From positions 120,647 to 184,646 of the forward strand of contig JAUCBJ010001196.1 in the NCBI GenBank assembly GCA_032718475.1: a stretch of 64,000 bases of DNA, given 5' to 3'. The notes under the pieces are model-generated. The model did not search any database and had not been told where the DNA came from. It saw nothing but the letters and a program-made list of their open reading frames with translations. Every line of letters starts with the position of its first letter. Position 1 is the first letter of the stretch. A program made the translations under genes and the position numbers. The stretch is from Nemertoderma westbladi. Taxonomy: Eukaryota; Xenacoelomorpha; Nemertodermatida; Nemertodermatidae. Of this stretch, positions 32,334 to 44,449 are shown piece by piece.

Positions 32334-35080
32334 CTACCTCCGTGCAGCGGATAGGGTATAGCCACTCCTAACGTCGGGTAGCAGATAGGGTAGAGCCACT
32401 CCTACCTTCGGGTAGCAGATAGAAGTAGCACCTACTCATACCTTCGGGTAGAAGGCAGGAGTTGCGCCCACCCCTACCTTCGGGTAGCAGATAGAAGTAG
32501 CGCACACCCCTACCTTCGGGTAGCAGATAGGAGTAGCGCACATCCCTACCTTCGGGTAGCAGATAGAAGTAGCGCACACCCCTACCTTCGGGTAGCAGAT
32601 AGGAGTAGCGCCCACCCCTACCTTCGGGTAGCAGATAGGAGTAGCGCACATCCCTACCTTCGGGTAGCAGATAGGAGTAGCGCACATCCCTACCTTCGGG
32701 TAGCAGATAGAAGTAGCGCACACCCCTACCTTCGGGTAGCAGATAGGAGTAGCGCCCACCCCTACCTTCGGGTAGCAGATAGGGTAGAGCTACTCCTACC
32801 TTCGTGTAGCAGATAGCGTAGAGCCTCTCCTACCTTCGGGTAGCGGATAGGGTAGAGCCACTCCTACCTTCGGGTAGCAGATAGGGTAGAGCCACTCCTA
32901 CCTTCGGGTAGCAGATAGGGTAGAGCCACTCCTACCTTCGGGTAGCGGATAGGGTAGAGCCACTCCTACCTTCGGGTAGCAGATAGAAGTAGCACCTACT
33001 CATACCTTCGGGTAGAAGGCAGGAGTTGCGCCCACCCCTACCTTCGGGTAGCAGATAGAAGTAGCGCCCACCCCTACCTTCGGGTAGCAGATAGGAGTAG
33101 CGCCCATCCCTACCTTCGGGTAGCAGATAGAAGTAGCGCACACCCCTACCTTCGGGTAGCAGATAGGAGTAGCGCCCACCCCTACCTTCGGGTAGCAGAT
33201 AGGATTAGTGCCCACCCCTACCTTCGGGTAGCAGACGGGAGTAGCGCCCATCCCCTACATTCGGGTAGCAGATAGGAGTAGCGCCCATCCCTAGCTTCGG
33301 GTAGCAGATAGGAGTAGCGCCCACCCGTACCTTCGGGTAGCAGATAGCGTAGAGCCTCTCCTACCTTCGGGTAGCGGATAGGGTAGAGCCACTCCTACCT
33401 TCGGGTAGCAGATAGGGTAGAGCCACTCCTACCTTCGTGTAGCAGATAGCGTAGAGCCTCTCCTACCTTCGGGTAGCGGATAGGGTAGAGCCACTCCTAC
33501 CTTCGGGTAGCAGATAGGGTAGAGCCACTCCTACCTTCGGGTAGCAGATAGAAGTAGCACCTACTCATACCTTCGGGTAGCAGACATGAGTTGCGCCCAC
33601 CCCTACCTTCGGGTAGCAGATAGAATTAACGCCCACCCCTACCTTCGGGTAGCAGATAGGAGTAGCGCCCACCCCTACCTTTGGGTGGCAGATAGGATTA
33701 GCGCCCACCCCTACCTTCGGGTAGCAGACAGGAGTAGAGTCCACCCCTACCTTCGGGTAGCAGATTGCAGTAGCGCTCGCCCCTACCTTCAGATGGCAGA
33801 TACGAGCAGCGCCCACCCCTACCTTCGGGTAGCAGGTAGGAGTAGCGCCCACCCCTACCTTCGACTAGCAGATAGGAGCAGCGCCCACCCCTACCTTCGG
33901 GTAGCAGATAGGATTAGTGCCCATCCCTACCTTCGGGTAGCAGATAAGAGTAGCGCCCACCCCTACCTTCGGGTAGCGGATAGGGTAGAGCCACTCCTAC
34001 CTTCGGGTAGCAGATAGGGTAGAGCCACTCCTACCTTCGGGTAGCAGATAGAAGTAGCACCTACTCATACCTTCGGGTAGCAGACATGAGTTGCGCCCAC
34101 CCCTACCTTCGGGTAGCAGATAGAATTAACGCCCACCCCTACCTTCGGGTAGCAGATAGGAGTAGCGCCCATCCCTACCTTCGGGTAGCAGATAGAAGTA
34201 GCGCACACCCCTACCTTCGGGTAGCAGATAGGAGTAGCGCCCACCCCTACCTTCGGGTAGCAGATAGGATTAGTGCCCACCCCTACCTTCGGGTAGCAGA
34301 CAGGAGTAGCGCCCACCCGTACCTTCGGGTAGCGGATAGGGTAGAGCCACTCCTACCTTCGGGTAGCAGATAGGGTAGAGCCACTCCTACCTTCGGGTAG
34401 CAGATAGAAGTAGCACCTACTCATACCTTCGGGTAGCAGACATGAGTTGCGCCCACCCCTACCTTCGGGTAGCAGATAGAATTAACGCCCACACCTACCT
34501 TCGGGTAGCAGATAGGAGTAGCGCCCACCCCTACCTTTGGGTGGCAGATAGGATTAGCGCCCACCCCTACCTTCGGGTAGCAGACAGGAGTAGAGTCCAC
34601 CCCTACCTTCGGGTAGCAGATTGCAGTAGCGCTCGCCCCTACCTTCAGATGGCAGATATGAGCAGCGCCCACCCCTACCTTCGGGTAGCAGGTAGGAGTA
34701 GCGCCCACCCCTACCTTCGGGTTGCAGATATCAGTAGCACCCACCCCTACCTTCGGGTAGCAGATAGGAGTAGCGCCCATCCCTATCTTTGGGTAGCAGA
34801 CAGGAGTATCGCCCACCCATACCTTCAGGTAGCAGATAGGAGTAGCGCCCACTCCTACCTTCAGGTAGCAGATAGGGTAGCGTCCACCCTTACCTCAGGG
34901 TAGCATATATAAGTAGCGCCCACCCCTACCTTAGGGTAGCAGATAGGAGTAGCGCCCACCCCTACCTTCATGTGGCCGATTGGAGTAGCGCCCATCCCTA
35001 ACTTCGGGTAGCAGATAGGAGTAGCGCCGATCCCTACCTTAGGGGTAGCAGATAGGAGTAGCGCCCACCCTTACCGGGTT
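32334..35080. repeat. 2.75-kb minisatellite of 34-36-bp hairpin units
   Basis: Roughly 75 units of the type CCTACCTTCGGGTAGCAGAT followed by AGGAGTAGCGCCCACC, with a 34-bp variant ending AGGGTAGAGCCACT. Each unit contains CTACC-TTCG-GGTAG, a perfect 5-bp stem closing a TTCG loop. Longer blocks repeat: the variant CTACTCATACCTTCGGGTAG occurs at about 32432, 32997, 33561, 34061 and 34417, showing higher-order duplication. Because 36 is a multiple of 3 and the unit lacks stops, long frames appear on both strands (for example 34442-34903). They are not considered genes. Confidence 0.95.
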
Positions 35081-35114
35081 AACAGAGTCCAGGATGACAC
35101 TACAACTCCCTATC

Positions 35115-35230
35115 CACCATGACTTTTGGGAGATTATCCTCACCTTCAAGGCCAGTGTCCTTTAGGAGGCGTCAACCATGCTTATTTTCTCCATGTTGCT
35201 GTCAAAGCGCTAGATTGTGCAGTGTAATCG
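35115..35230 (-). mobile_element. RTE-1 LINE fragment
   Basis: Reverse complement of the family's C-terminal coding end: CTTCAAGGCCAGTGTCCTTT and CAACCATGCTTATT match 53170-53230. Truncated at both ends. Confidence 0.7.
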
Positions 35231-35939
35231 ATTTTTCGCGCCTCCGTAGGCAGCAATACAAAAATACGCTCCCTCAAGATTATAATTTAGAAATGCAATA
35301 ATCACAACATAATTATTCCCTTCCCTAACCGCAATATCCCATTGCCATCTACACCCAATATCACGGCCTCCCCAATCCGATCACCTTTCCATTCACCTAC
35401 AATTGCTGTGTTCAACGTAATTTTTGCACAATAAAGACAGATTCTGATTAGGTGATAATTAGGGGTCAACTTCACATTGACCTCAGATACCGGGTTAAAA
35501 AGGGCCACAGGCCTTAGTTGATGGCAGCCTCGGCAGCTAATCTAGGCTCTGCTTCTCGGTATCAGACCTACACTGCGCCATTACTTTGATCCCCTAAGGG
35601 GACCTAGTATTTGGATGTGTGGGTAAGGCTCCCGCTGAGAACTGAGTTTTGGCCGACCAGCCCTGAGCGCTAGCGCTCTCTGCCTGCTGGCTGCTCCGTT
35701 CGTCCCAGGATCAACGGTTTAGTCATGAGGACAAGGTAGCAGCAATCTTCCTGTGTTTTGACTCTGTCAGATTACGGTAGTGCTTGCGCACTTTCCCCAT
35801 AAGTAGACTTAGTGGAGCGACCTCGGTTAGTCCTCTAAGTCGTAGGACAAAGTAGCAGCTAACCATCTGTGTCCAATCGGCCCCACCCGCGTTTGGACCC
35901 AGACGGCAACCTTGTGTTGGTACTATTGCCATAAGTTTC
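35231..35939. other. Unassigned, moderately GC-rich sequence
   Basis: A block at about 35510-35930 is more GC-rich than its surroundings and may be a transposon 5' region, since it runs directly into the dispersed repeat at 35940. No domain is recognised. Confidence 0.3.
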
Positions 35940-36500
35940 CAATAGCGCAAAGCAGCACCAAGTTTAATACGACTTTATTCTACCCCCTTTTGAGACTTTT
36001 AGACTTTGACCTTTTCATACCTTTGTGTGGATTTTGACTATATTTTTTAGAGTATTTTAGCATAACGAAACGACTAAAATACTGTATTTTATGTACTATT
36101 TTCGGTTACAATTTTTTGGATTGTATTATTTTTCGAGGTCATACTTTGGATTCTAACGGACCCAAAGCACCCCTTACCCTGTTTCTCTTTTTCCCTATTT
36201 TTCCCTCAGAGGTTTTTCAATGGTGTTACGTAGAGTACACTATTTTTATACCAGAAGGAAACAATATAACATCTGGAGAAAACATAAATCACTGTGTTTT
36301 AGTACTATCGTGAAAGGATTGTGGATGTCCGTAAATAACAAGTCTTCGAAGGACCGTGTATTATTGCGAGCTATTTTCAAGTCAGTCTTGATACCGGAGA
36401 AACCAAAACAGTAAGGAAAGTGAAGGAACAATTTTTGGAACTTTTAGAGATACAAAGCCGTTTTAGGAGCTTATCGTGCCAGAGGCACGAGAAATCCATT
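35940..36500 (+). repeat. Dispersed repeat D, copy 1
   Basis: Matches the reverse complement of 47565-48005 over about 450 bp, for example AAAATACTGTATTTTATGTA, GTTTTTCAATGGTGTTACGT and ATAACAAGTC. There is no recognisable protein. It may be the terminal region of a LINE, since LINE fragments adjoin both copies. Confidence 0.65.
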
Positions 36501-36660
36501 ACATGCAGTGACTGGTCCTCGCGGCGAATACAGCGTCCTGCAAAGCGGAGGCGGCTTTGTTCAAGTGCCAAGCTTGGGGAACCAATGAGACACCGCCAAT
36601 GTTATATAGTGTCTGGTTGTAAATGTGTGCATTGTACTTGACACAGTGAACCCGAGGTAG
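36500..36660 (-). mobile_element. RTE-1 LINE fragment
   Basis: The minus strand encodes LEQSRLRFAGRCIRRED, the family's C-terminal motif. Truncated at both ends; it adjoins repeat D. Confidence 0.8.
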
Positions 36661-37790
36661 CTTTATTGTGAATGAAATTCGATCAAAATCGATAGAGCCG
36701 TTTTTGTTCTAGGTCAGTAGTACTACTCATTAGCTTCTTTTTCTTACAGTAATCAAGTCTTGCGATTGCTAAATACTGTAAACTTCGAGTTGAACTTCAC
36801 TACATACATTTTCCCTAAAATGACATTTTTAAGCAATAATATGCAATTATATTTATTTAGAATGAAATTATATTAATTACAATAAATTATATTAAATTCC
36901 ATTAAATTCGAAATAATTCCATTAAATTCGACTGTAAATAATTACAATATAATTAGAATGTAAATAAGCCTATAAAATAAGATAAATATATAAAATAGGC
37001 CTATAAAATAAATAAAAATATATAAAAAAAGTCCTATATATTTTTACGTAATGTAATATATTTAGCTATTTCTCCTTTAAATATTAATTTTACGGATGTA
37101 TTTTCCTAATTTGTTTGATTAATGATTATCAGTTTTATTATTTTTTTAAATAAATTATTATTATCATTACCATCGAATTTAATTGAATATAAATTAGAAT
37201 GTAAATAATGTATTCGTTTAAAAAATATACCCTCTAAATATTTATTTGTATGTATTATTACAAACTAAGATTAGACATATATTTCTATATAGTACTAGAA
37301 TTAAAAAAAATGAATTATAATTAATTAAATTACAGAATGCATGAATAAGGGTTACTTTAAACCCGAAAATTTGCAAAATAGTAGGTATTTTTTAAGTGGC
37401 TGAGTGGTAAATGTCTATTGAAATATATAATTTAGAGAAATATTTATTGGTAAACCACCTGACACACGTATGGTTGGTGTTGAGAAGGATTACAAAGTCT
37501 ATTGTATATATATAATACTTAGTACTGGATATATGAGCGAGTAAGACCAAAGGTCAAATAGATAAAATTCATTCAATACTACATTACAGGATATTAGTCT
37601 GAAGTATTTACTGTAAGTATTTACTCTAAAGTAGGAGGCCTATTAGGATTACATCGTTACAAGAATGAATGATTTGAATTTACTGTAGGTATTAGGTTTA
37701 CATAATTATGTAAAAGTAATTAGTATAAGTTTGTATTATGGAACTATTGTGACGAGGTGTATTTCAACGAAAAAGCAAAAAATAAAAAAA
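36661..37790. other. AT-rich unassigned sequence
   Basis: Extremely AT-rich, with many short ATTA-type repeats (36830-37340). No gene or bounded element is recognised. Confidence 0.4.
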
Positions 37791-37794
37791 TAAA

Positions 37795-37995
37795 AATAGT
37801 AGGCCGTTAGGCCAGGGATTACGCATAAAATCGACGATTTACTTACTCGAGAACTCATTTAGCTATCATTAGGATGCAAGGCGCCAAAACGAAAACTGCC
37901 CTGGTCCCTATGCGTTGTTCGAACCCACGACCGCCGGAAAGATGTGAATTTAAGGCAATGGATTTAACCACTACGCCAAGGTGGGTTCGATATAT
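37795..37995 (-). mobile_element. SINE-B copy (tRNA-derived)
   Basis: Read on the minus strand, a tRNA-like head begins CCCACCTTGGCGTAGTGGTT (A box) and contains GTGGGTTCGAACAACG (B box), with spacing suited to RNA polymerase III. The tRNA-unrelated body runs to GGCCTAACGGCCTAC. A diverged copy lies at 20150-20400. The lack of a foldable full tRNA argues against a functional tRNA gene. Confidence 0.7.
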
Positions 37996-38625
37996 TTAAA
38001 TTAGATGTATCTTTAATGGCATTAAACAAAAAATTAATAACAAATGAACAGAACTTAAACACAGGGACACCTTTAGGCATTAATTGAAGATTGCAGTTAG
38101 CGATTACTAATCAAATTATAGCTGGGCTGCCACCTAGCGGCCTGGTAATGAACCGACTAATTTTACCTATATTATTCAGAATGATAGTGATTTTTTATGT
38201 ACAAATGTACAATTTTATGTACATTTTGTACAAATTGTTCCAGAATATTGTGTATTTATTAAATAGAATAAATGGCCTGCAGTGAACAATAATTCTTGCA
38301 ATATTTGAATGCCTATTTCTCAGCTGTTTCTCAACGAAATTCCAGCATTGTTACATATTTGGAATCCTTGCAACGCAAGCTTTCTATTGATGTGAAAAAA
38401 TTACGACTAAAGTGAAGAATGGCAATTTTTTTTATTTTATTTTTTATTTATTTATCTTTTTTTTTTTTTTATTTTTATTTTTTTTTTTATTTTTTATTTA
38501 TTTTTATTTTTTTCATATCATTAGAAAGCTTGCGTTGGCACAACTATCAGCAACATAACTGCATAGCATACAGCAGTACAGGCAGACTCATAAACTCATA
38601 TTGTACTGAAGCCCGGGCTGCCAGG

Positions 38626-39971
38626 ATGCCTTCTGGGTCAAATGGTAGTAGATTAGAGAATAGATTTGGTGTATTAGAAGATATGCAGTTAGATACGGCC
38701 GGCCAGACCGCTAACACTGAAGATTCCTCTACGCCGGTACTGGGCCTACTAGCACCGGGGACGTGGTACCGGTAATTATCAATACTTGCTTAGCGGTATC
38801 GTTGCAGGGTTTATCGAAGAATACATTTACGGTAACGAGTAATGCCATCTTGGAGAGATTCACGCCCGAAGAGATACTCAAGGTGAAGCAACTGCTTTCG
38901 GAATTGGCCAAGGTTAAACAGACGGGCAGATACTCAAGGAAGGACTGCAGCATCAGCAAATGTCAAGGATACCCGGGATCTATTAGTCGAGTTGGACAAA
39001 AAAGGAACGCTTCCGGTGATCGCCATAGAGGCACTAGAAGCATTGTCGGTTCCAGTGCTCAAATCTAAGAACAACAGGGAACACGATATGGATGTTATTA
39101 CACGTCTCAGTTTATTGGATGAAAAAATCGAGGAGTTTCAAAAGACGGTTAAAGAAAAGTTTAATTCGATGGAAGTAAAACTTGCGGAGAAGGTCGAACT
39201 GGGCATTAATCCCGGCAATGTCATTGCACCGCTGCCTACTGCTAGTACAGGTAGTCTAGCTTTTCCCCCTCTTCCAGATCGTGGTGCAACTATGTTCCCT
39301 TACCGAAGGGCTGCCAGTCCGAGTACATATATACGGCGTTCTTAGGGTTAGCTGGCGGTGGCCAACCAAGTCAATTGAGTGTTAATGACAATCCGGCAAA
39401 GTTGTTTACTCCAAGTTGAGGGAGTCTATCGGGATCACGATTGATCAGTGGAGGGAATGACAGTACTGGTACGAAGCGGCCACGACTCTCACCTTCGGTC
39501 GTAGACTCCGATTGTGGTTCGGGATATCAGCAGGTGCTGCCGTATAAACGGCGCCAGCCTAAGTTTGTCATGGGTACAGGAACCGGTGTGGCTACTTCGA
39601 ATGCCACCTCAAAGATGGCGGCTGCTCCTGGCGACGTGTTTGTATTCAGGATCGATAACGAAACAATTGAGCAAGATATAGTTGATCATTTAGAAACACA
39701 TAATATATCCGTTGTCCTGGGTAAGATTACTAAAATATCATATCCTGATGCCCATACTAAGAGCTTCATGATAACTTTACCAGCGAACACTTGGTTATGG
39801 CGCTCAACCTGGACACATGGCCTTATGGGGTTTGTGTGCGAAAATGTACATACAACAGAGGGGACAGGGCACCAATTTGCGGTCGATTTGACAAGCACAT
39901 CACCGGCACCATTCCCACCCAAGGTGTCAGGATCTCGATATAGATGTCGATATAGATATAGATGTCGCTGA
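38626..39971 (+). pseudogene. ORF1 (nucleic-acid-binding) of the CR1/L2-like LINE, broken
   Basis: Three frame pieces: Met at about 38626 (MPSGSNGSRLENRFGVLED), 38992-39345, with a charged probably coiled segment (LLDEKIEEFQKTVKEK), and 39441-39971. The last piece has a fold-like segment DVFVFRIDNETIEQDIVDHL followed by YPDAHTKSFMITLPAN, resembling the RRM-like domain of LINE ORF1 proteins. At least two lesions separate the pieces. Its role would be RNA binding and chaperoning during retrotransposition. Confidence 0.6.
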
Positions 39972-40002
39972 AAGGTACTTTATTAACCTCTAATTATTAA
40001 CA

Positions 40003-42249
40003 ATGGCTAATGATCTTAATTCTAACAAAATAACAAATATATATGTAAGTTCGTACAATTGTTCAGGTTTTGCACCGGATAAAGTTGAAACCATTAAAGG
40101 CCTATTTTTGATTTCTGTTGTTGTATGCCTACAAGAACATTTTATATTGGAAGGCAATAGGCATAAAATAAGTCAGCATTTTCCAGGATATGGTATGAAC
40201 TTTTCTCCAGCAATGTACCATAGTGAATTATTTGTAAACAAAGACAGTAATTACAGTATGGCTACTATTCGTATTGGTGCAGCCTACACAGTATAGTATA
40301 CAGTATTCCCTAGATTAGTTTATTCTGCACTGTTGAAAGGTACTGTATTTCGATGGACAATCTCAAGTTAAATTGTGTTTTGGAACCAATACTCTACAAT
40401 AGTACAGTAGGCCTACTATTTTTCATTATTGCAGGCTACAGTATACATGTGTACTCTACAGTCTGACAGTACATAGTTCTGTACTATACTTAATCAGACT
40501 TTGAAAATGGTTGCTACTCAGGGGGAGGATTAGGCCTACTGGTAGCAAAAATAAATAGGCTACTGCACTGATAATGAAAATGAAAGTATACTGTCGGCCT
40601 ATATGATATCACCATCAGACTGTCAAGTTAAGCAACTGGCCTTGCAAGCTCTTTCAATTTAAATTTCCCTCCTAAATTGATTATAAACAGAAGAATTACA
40701 TTGGGTGACAATAAATTATTTTTGCAGCACAGATTCATTTAAAATATGCAAATGATTGGAATATGTATTTTGATTGCAAAGTTCAATTCTTTAACAATGG
40801 CAAAAATGTCATCAAACAACATATTTTATTGTAATTAATTAGTCACTACAATGAATCTTACACTTTTGAATAACAATTGGAAATGGTTATTAAATTTTTT
40901 CCAGTACAAAATTTTGAAAAGTTCTGGAATTTTTTCAAAAAATGAAAAATGCTGATATTTTGAAAACCAAACGACAGATTATTTTAAAAATACTATTTTT
41001 GGGTTTGCCATGACCTAACTTTCACTTTTGAGTAACAATTGGACATGGTGATTTAATTTTATTCGGCACTTAATTTTGAAAAGTGCTGGTATTTTTTCAA
41101 AAAATGAAAAATTCCAATATCTCAAAAACCAAACGACAGAATATTTTAAAAATACCATTTTTGTGTTTGTATTGACCTGATAGATAACCATGCAAAACAT
41201 GGTCCATGGTGATTTTCCAAAGTTGATTTCCTATTTTGGCACGGGGTGAAGGTAGACCCAGTGGCGGCCTGTGTACAATTTGGAAAAAGTCTGCACACAA
41301 GTATATTTCCGTTAATAACTTGGCTCCTACTAGTACTACTAGTGCCAATCGTTTGCAAGCTGTAAATTTAAAATTTCCTAATTTTGAGGCTCTGTTATTT
41401 AATTCGTATTTTCCAGTAGATGTTCAATCTAGGACTGTCGTAACTGATGAATTATTAGGTCTATTAAATATCATTAAGGACGGAATTAGTAATGCGAATA
41501 TGCAAAATATTTTATGGTGTGGAGACTTAAATACCGATTTTTGGCGAAATTCGGTTCATGTATCAACAGTAAAGGACTTTTTGCACGAAAATTCACTGTT
41601 ATCATTATGGGATAGCTGTGATGTTGATTATACTTATCGCTGTGTTGTGAATAACATATCATATTACTCTGTATTAGATCACTTCGTCTCTAATAGTAGA
41701 ATGTTAGATTTATGTTTGGAAGCAGGAGTAATTCACCATGGTGATAACATTTCAGGGCATAGCCCTATATATTTTAAATTTGCACCAAATGAGTTGGATA
41801 TCACTGAGCCAATTAATGTATATCCTTATCGGTCTTCTTTTCGGAGGGCGAATTTGCAGCAAAGGGAGCAGTTCTCAAAGGAACTTGTTGATAATTTATC
41901 TGGTATTAATTTCGATAATGATTGTGAAGCGTGTAAGAATTTTAATTGTAGTGAGATTGCTCATAAGATTTATATTAAACAGTATGCTATTGACATATTG
42001 GATGCCGTTGAAAAAGCAGGAAAATGTTTACCTCAAAGCGGGGCCATAAAATCTGAATCTAATAGAAATAGAGTTAACGAAACCTTGCCTGGGTGGAATG
42101 ACTATGTCAAACCATTTCAGACAGAGGCGATTTTCTGGCATGGCTTATGGTTTGCCGCTGGTAGGCCTGATGGTAACCATGGTAACCTGTTTCATCTCAG
42201 GCAGTCTACCAGGGCTCAGTATAAATATGCTGTTACAGTAGAAGATTAA
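40003..42249 (+). pseudogene. Endonuclease region of the CR1/L2-like LINE, with insertion
   Basis: Begins MANDLNSNKITNIYVSSYNC and CLQEH (40003-40209), breaks at about 40210, and resumes at 41236 with ARGEGRPSGGLCTIWKKS. It then shows the nuclease motifs ILWCGDLNTDF and ISGHSPIYFKF (SGHS where SDHS is usual). It continues into the linker with PGWNDYVKPF and FWHGLWFAAGRP, a conserved block between endonuclease and RT in this LINE group. Confidence 0.75.
40210..41235. repeat. About 1-kb insertion in the LINE endonuclease, with 165-bp tandem repeat
   Basis: Removing this segment joins the endonuclease in frame (…SPAM to ARGEG…). Within it, 40855-41020 and 41020-41185 are two similar units (TTTTGAGTAACAATTGGA, CAAAAACCAAACGACAGA). 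No inverted ends or target duplication could be fixed. Confidence 0.55.
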
Positions 42250-44084
42250 AAAATGCCGCTGACAAAGTAAAACGGGATAATATTTTGGCGGCTGCAATTA
42301 AAGGTGATTCAAATATTTTTATTGAGTTACAGAAATTACGCGGTAAGCTTAATGTGCATAGTAGTGTTATTGATGGGGAATCCAAACCTGTGGCAATTGC
42401 AAGCAAATTTGCTGAAATTTAGAAGGATTTATATAACCAAGAATATGATTCCGATGTAGAATTTATTAAATGCGAACTACACAATAAGATTAATGATTTA
42501 GACGTCACTACGGTCTTGATTACTCCAAACATTGTACATGATGCAATTTTAGATTTAAAAGGTAAAAAAAGTGATGTTAATTACGCGTTCGATTCTGATG
42601 CTCTTATAAATGGTGGTGCCGAGTTCGAATCCCACCTCTGTAGTTTATTTAATAGTTTTTTGGTGCATGGTATTATTAGTAAATCATTATTATCGGTTGC
42701 CCTTGTTCCCATTGTAAAAAATAACTTAGCAGATATTTCTAATGTCGATAATTATAGGGCAATTGCCATAGCCTCGTTAGTAATTAAAATACTCGAGTGG
42801 GTGTTAATGTTGTCACAGAGTCATAAACTGGAACTAGATGACCTACAATTTGGTTTTAGGCCAAAGTCCAGTACTGTTATGTGCAGCTGGACAGCGGCAG
42901 AAGTAGTAGCATATTATAAACGAAATTCGACCCCAGTTTATGGCGCTTTGTTAGATTTTACTAAGGCATTCGACCTTGTCGAATGGAAGAAGTTATTCCT
43001 GGAACTAATTAAAAAAGGGTTTTGTGTTTTATTTCTGCGGTGCCTTTTGTATATATACTGTAACCAATCGTGTTTTTTTCGTTGGGGCCAAACGAAGTCT
43101 GTAAAGTCTTCTGTGAAAAATGGCGTTAGACAGGGGTCGGTCTGTTCACCACTGTTATTTTGCATTGTACTGGATGTTTTAATACTGTACGTAGATTACG
43201 AATAGCTGGTATTGGTTGCACGGTAGGGTCTCTATTTTATGGATGCCTTGCCTTGCCTATGCCGATGATGTGCTGTTGTTATGTCCCAGTATTGTGGGAC
43301 TGCAGTGTATGATAAAGGTGTGCAAAATTTTTTGCGTAGAATATAAATTGAAGTTAAGTACAAATTCAAATCCGATGAAATGTAAGTCTAAGTGTATATC
43401 ATTTAATTCTAGTACAAATGTAGCGTTACCGTCTGTTACTATAATAGTTAATGGCGTTAATTTACCGTGGGTGGACAAGGCTTTACATTTAGGGATTGTG
43501 CTGGATAGTAATTGCACCTTTGCTAATGATGTTGTAAGGAAACGTGGTGAATTTTTAGGCAAAATGGCCAATCTCCGGCAAGAATTTTCGTTTGTAACAC
43601 CGTCGATGCTCACCCATATTCAGAAACTATATTGTTTTATGGTAGTCCAGTATGGGACATATGGTCAGACTATTGCAACCGTATTTATACTGCTTGGAAT
43701 ATTAACGTACGGGTAGTCTGGGGTTTACCCTTTGACTCCCACAGATTTATTGTAGAAGGTATCGTTGATTGTGCTCATCCTAAGATCACGCTGTGCAGAC
43801 GCTTCTTAAATTTTTCAAAGAGTATGCTTATTTCTAATCGATTGTGTGTGCGGTTCTTGGCAAACCTTGTAATGTTTGATTGTAATAGTGTAAGTGGAAA
43901 TAATTTAAGGCGCATAGGTAACGCCTGTAACGTTTTTGATTTGCAATATCTCAACCCGCAGATTGTCTCCAAATTGCACTACGCAATTCATCCTATTGAC
44001 TCTAGTTGGCGTATTCATCTTTGTAGAGAATTATGCAATGTTTTAAGAAGTGGTGACCTTAGAGGTACCCGGGTTTACTTATGA
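42250..44084 (+). pseudogene. Reverse transcriptase of the CR1/L2-like LINE, broken
   Basis: Frame pieces at about 42246-42420, 42516-43205, 43216-43716 and 43632-44084. RT motifs are clear: FGFRPKSST, LLDFTKAFDLVEW, VRQGSVCSPLLF and the catalytic AYADDVLLLC (about 43255-43285). A stop near 42420 and shifts at about 43205 and 43640 inactivate it. Confidence 0.82.
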
Positions 44085-44411
44085 AGAGTTGGGTGCAATA
44101 CGTATCTTTATAATAGATATTATTAAGAAATCTCGTTAGTTTCTCCGTCGACATGCAGACTCCTAATAGGGCGTATCGCTGGTCCGCGGATAGAGGGATA
44201 CGTAACTTTGTTTCTACATATTAGGCGGTATCCATTTGTTACAACTATATTCTGCTTTATACCTATTAGGCTGTATTCCTATATTACCATTAATATTTTA
44301 GGCCACTACTGTATGATTTATCTTATATTGTGCTATTATATCTATATCTATCTTATATTAGTCTTTATCTGTACTGTGCATTGCAATAATATTGGAATGT
44401 CCATGTACGAC

Positions 44412-44444
<33 letters not shown>
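44412..44444. repeat. (AAT)n microsatellite, LINE tail
   Basis: Eleven or so AAT units at the end of the CR1/L2-like LINE, the expected type of 3' tail. Confidence 0.7.
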
Positions 44445-44446
<2 letters not shown>

Positions 44447-44449
44447 TAC

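Noticed and set aside
32368-34903. Long repetitive frames on both strands in the minisatellite (such as the YPKVG repeats)
   Set aside because: A 36-bp unit without stops keeps frames open by periodicity on both strands; 34-bp variants shift the frame and there is no start context or conserved non-repeat domain.
32334-35080. CRISPR-like array
   Set aside because: Units are contiguous with variable but related spacers in a eukaryotic setting, and no cas genes are present; it is a minisatellite.
37900-37995. Functional tRNA gene on the minus strand
   Set aside because: The cloverleaf arms do not pair well and a second copy with a shared non-tRNA body exists at 20150-20400.
38419-38775. 118-codon frame starting in a poly-T tract
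   Set aside because: The first third is low-complexity Phe/Tyr from T-runs; only the part after about 38626 belongs to the LINE ORF1.
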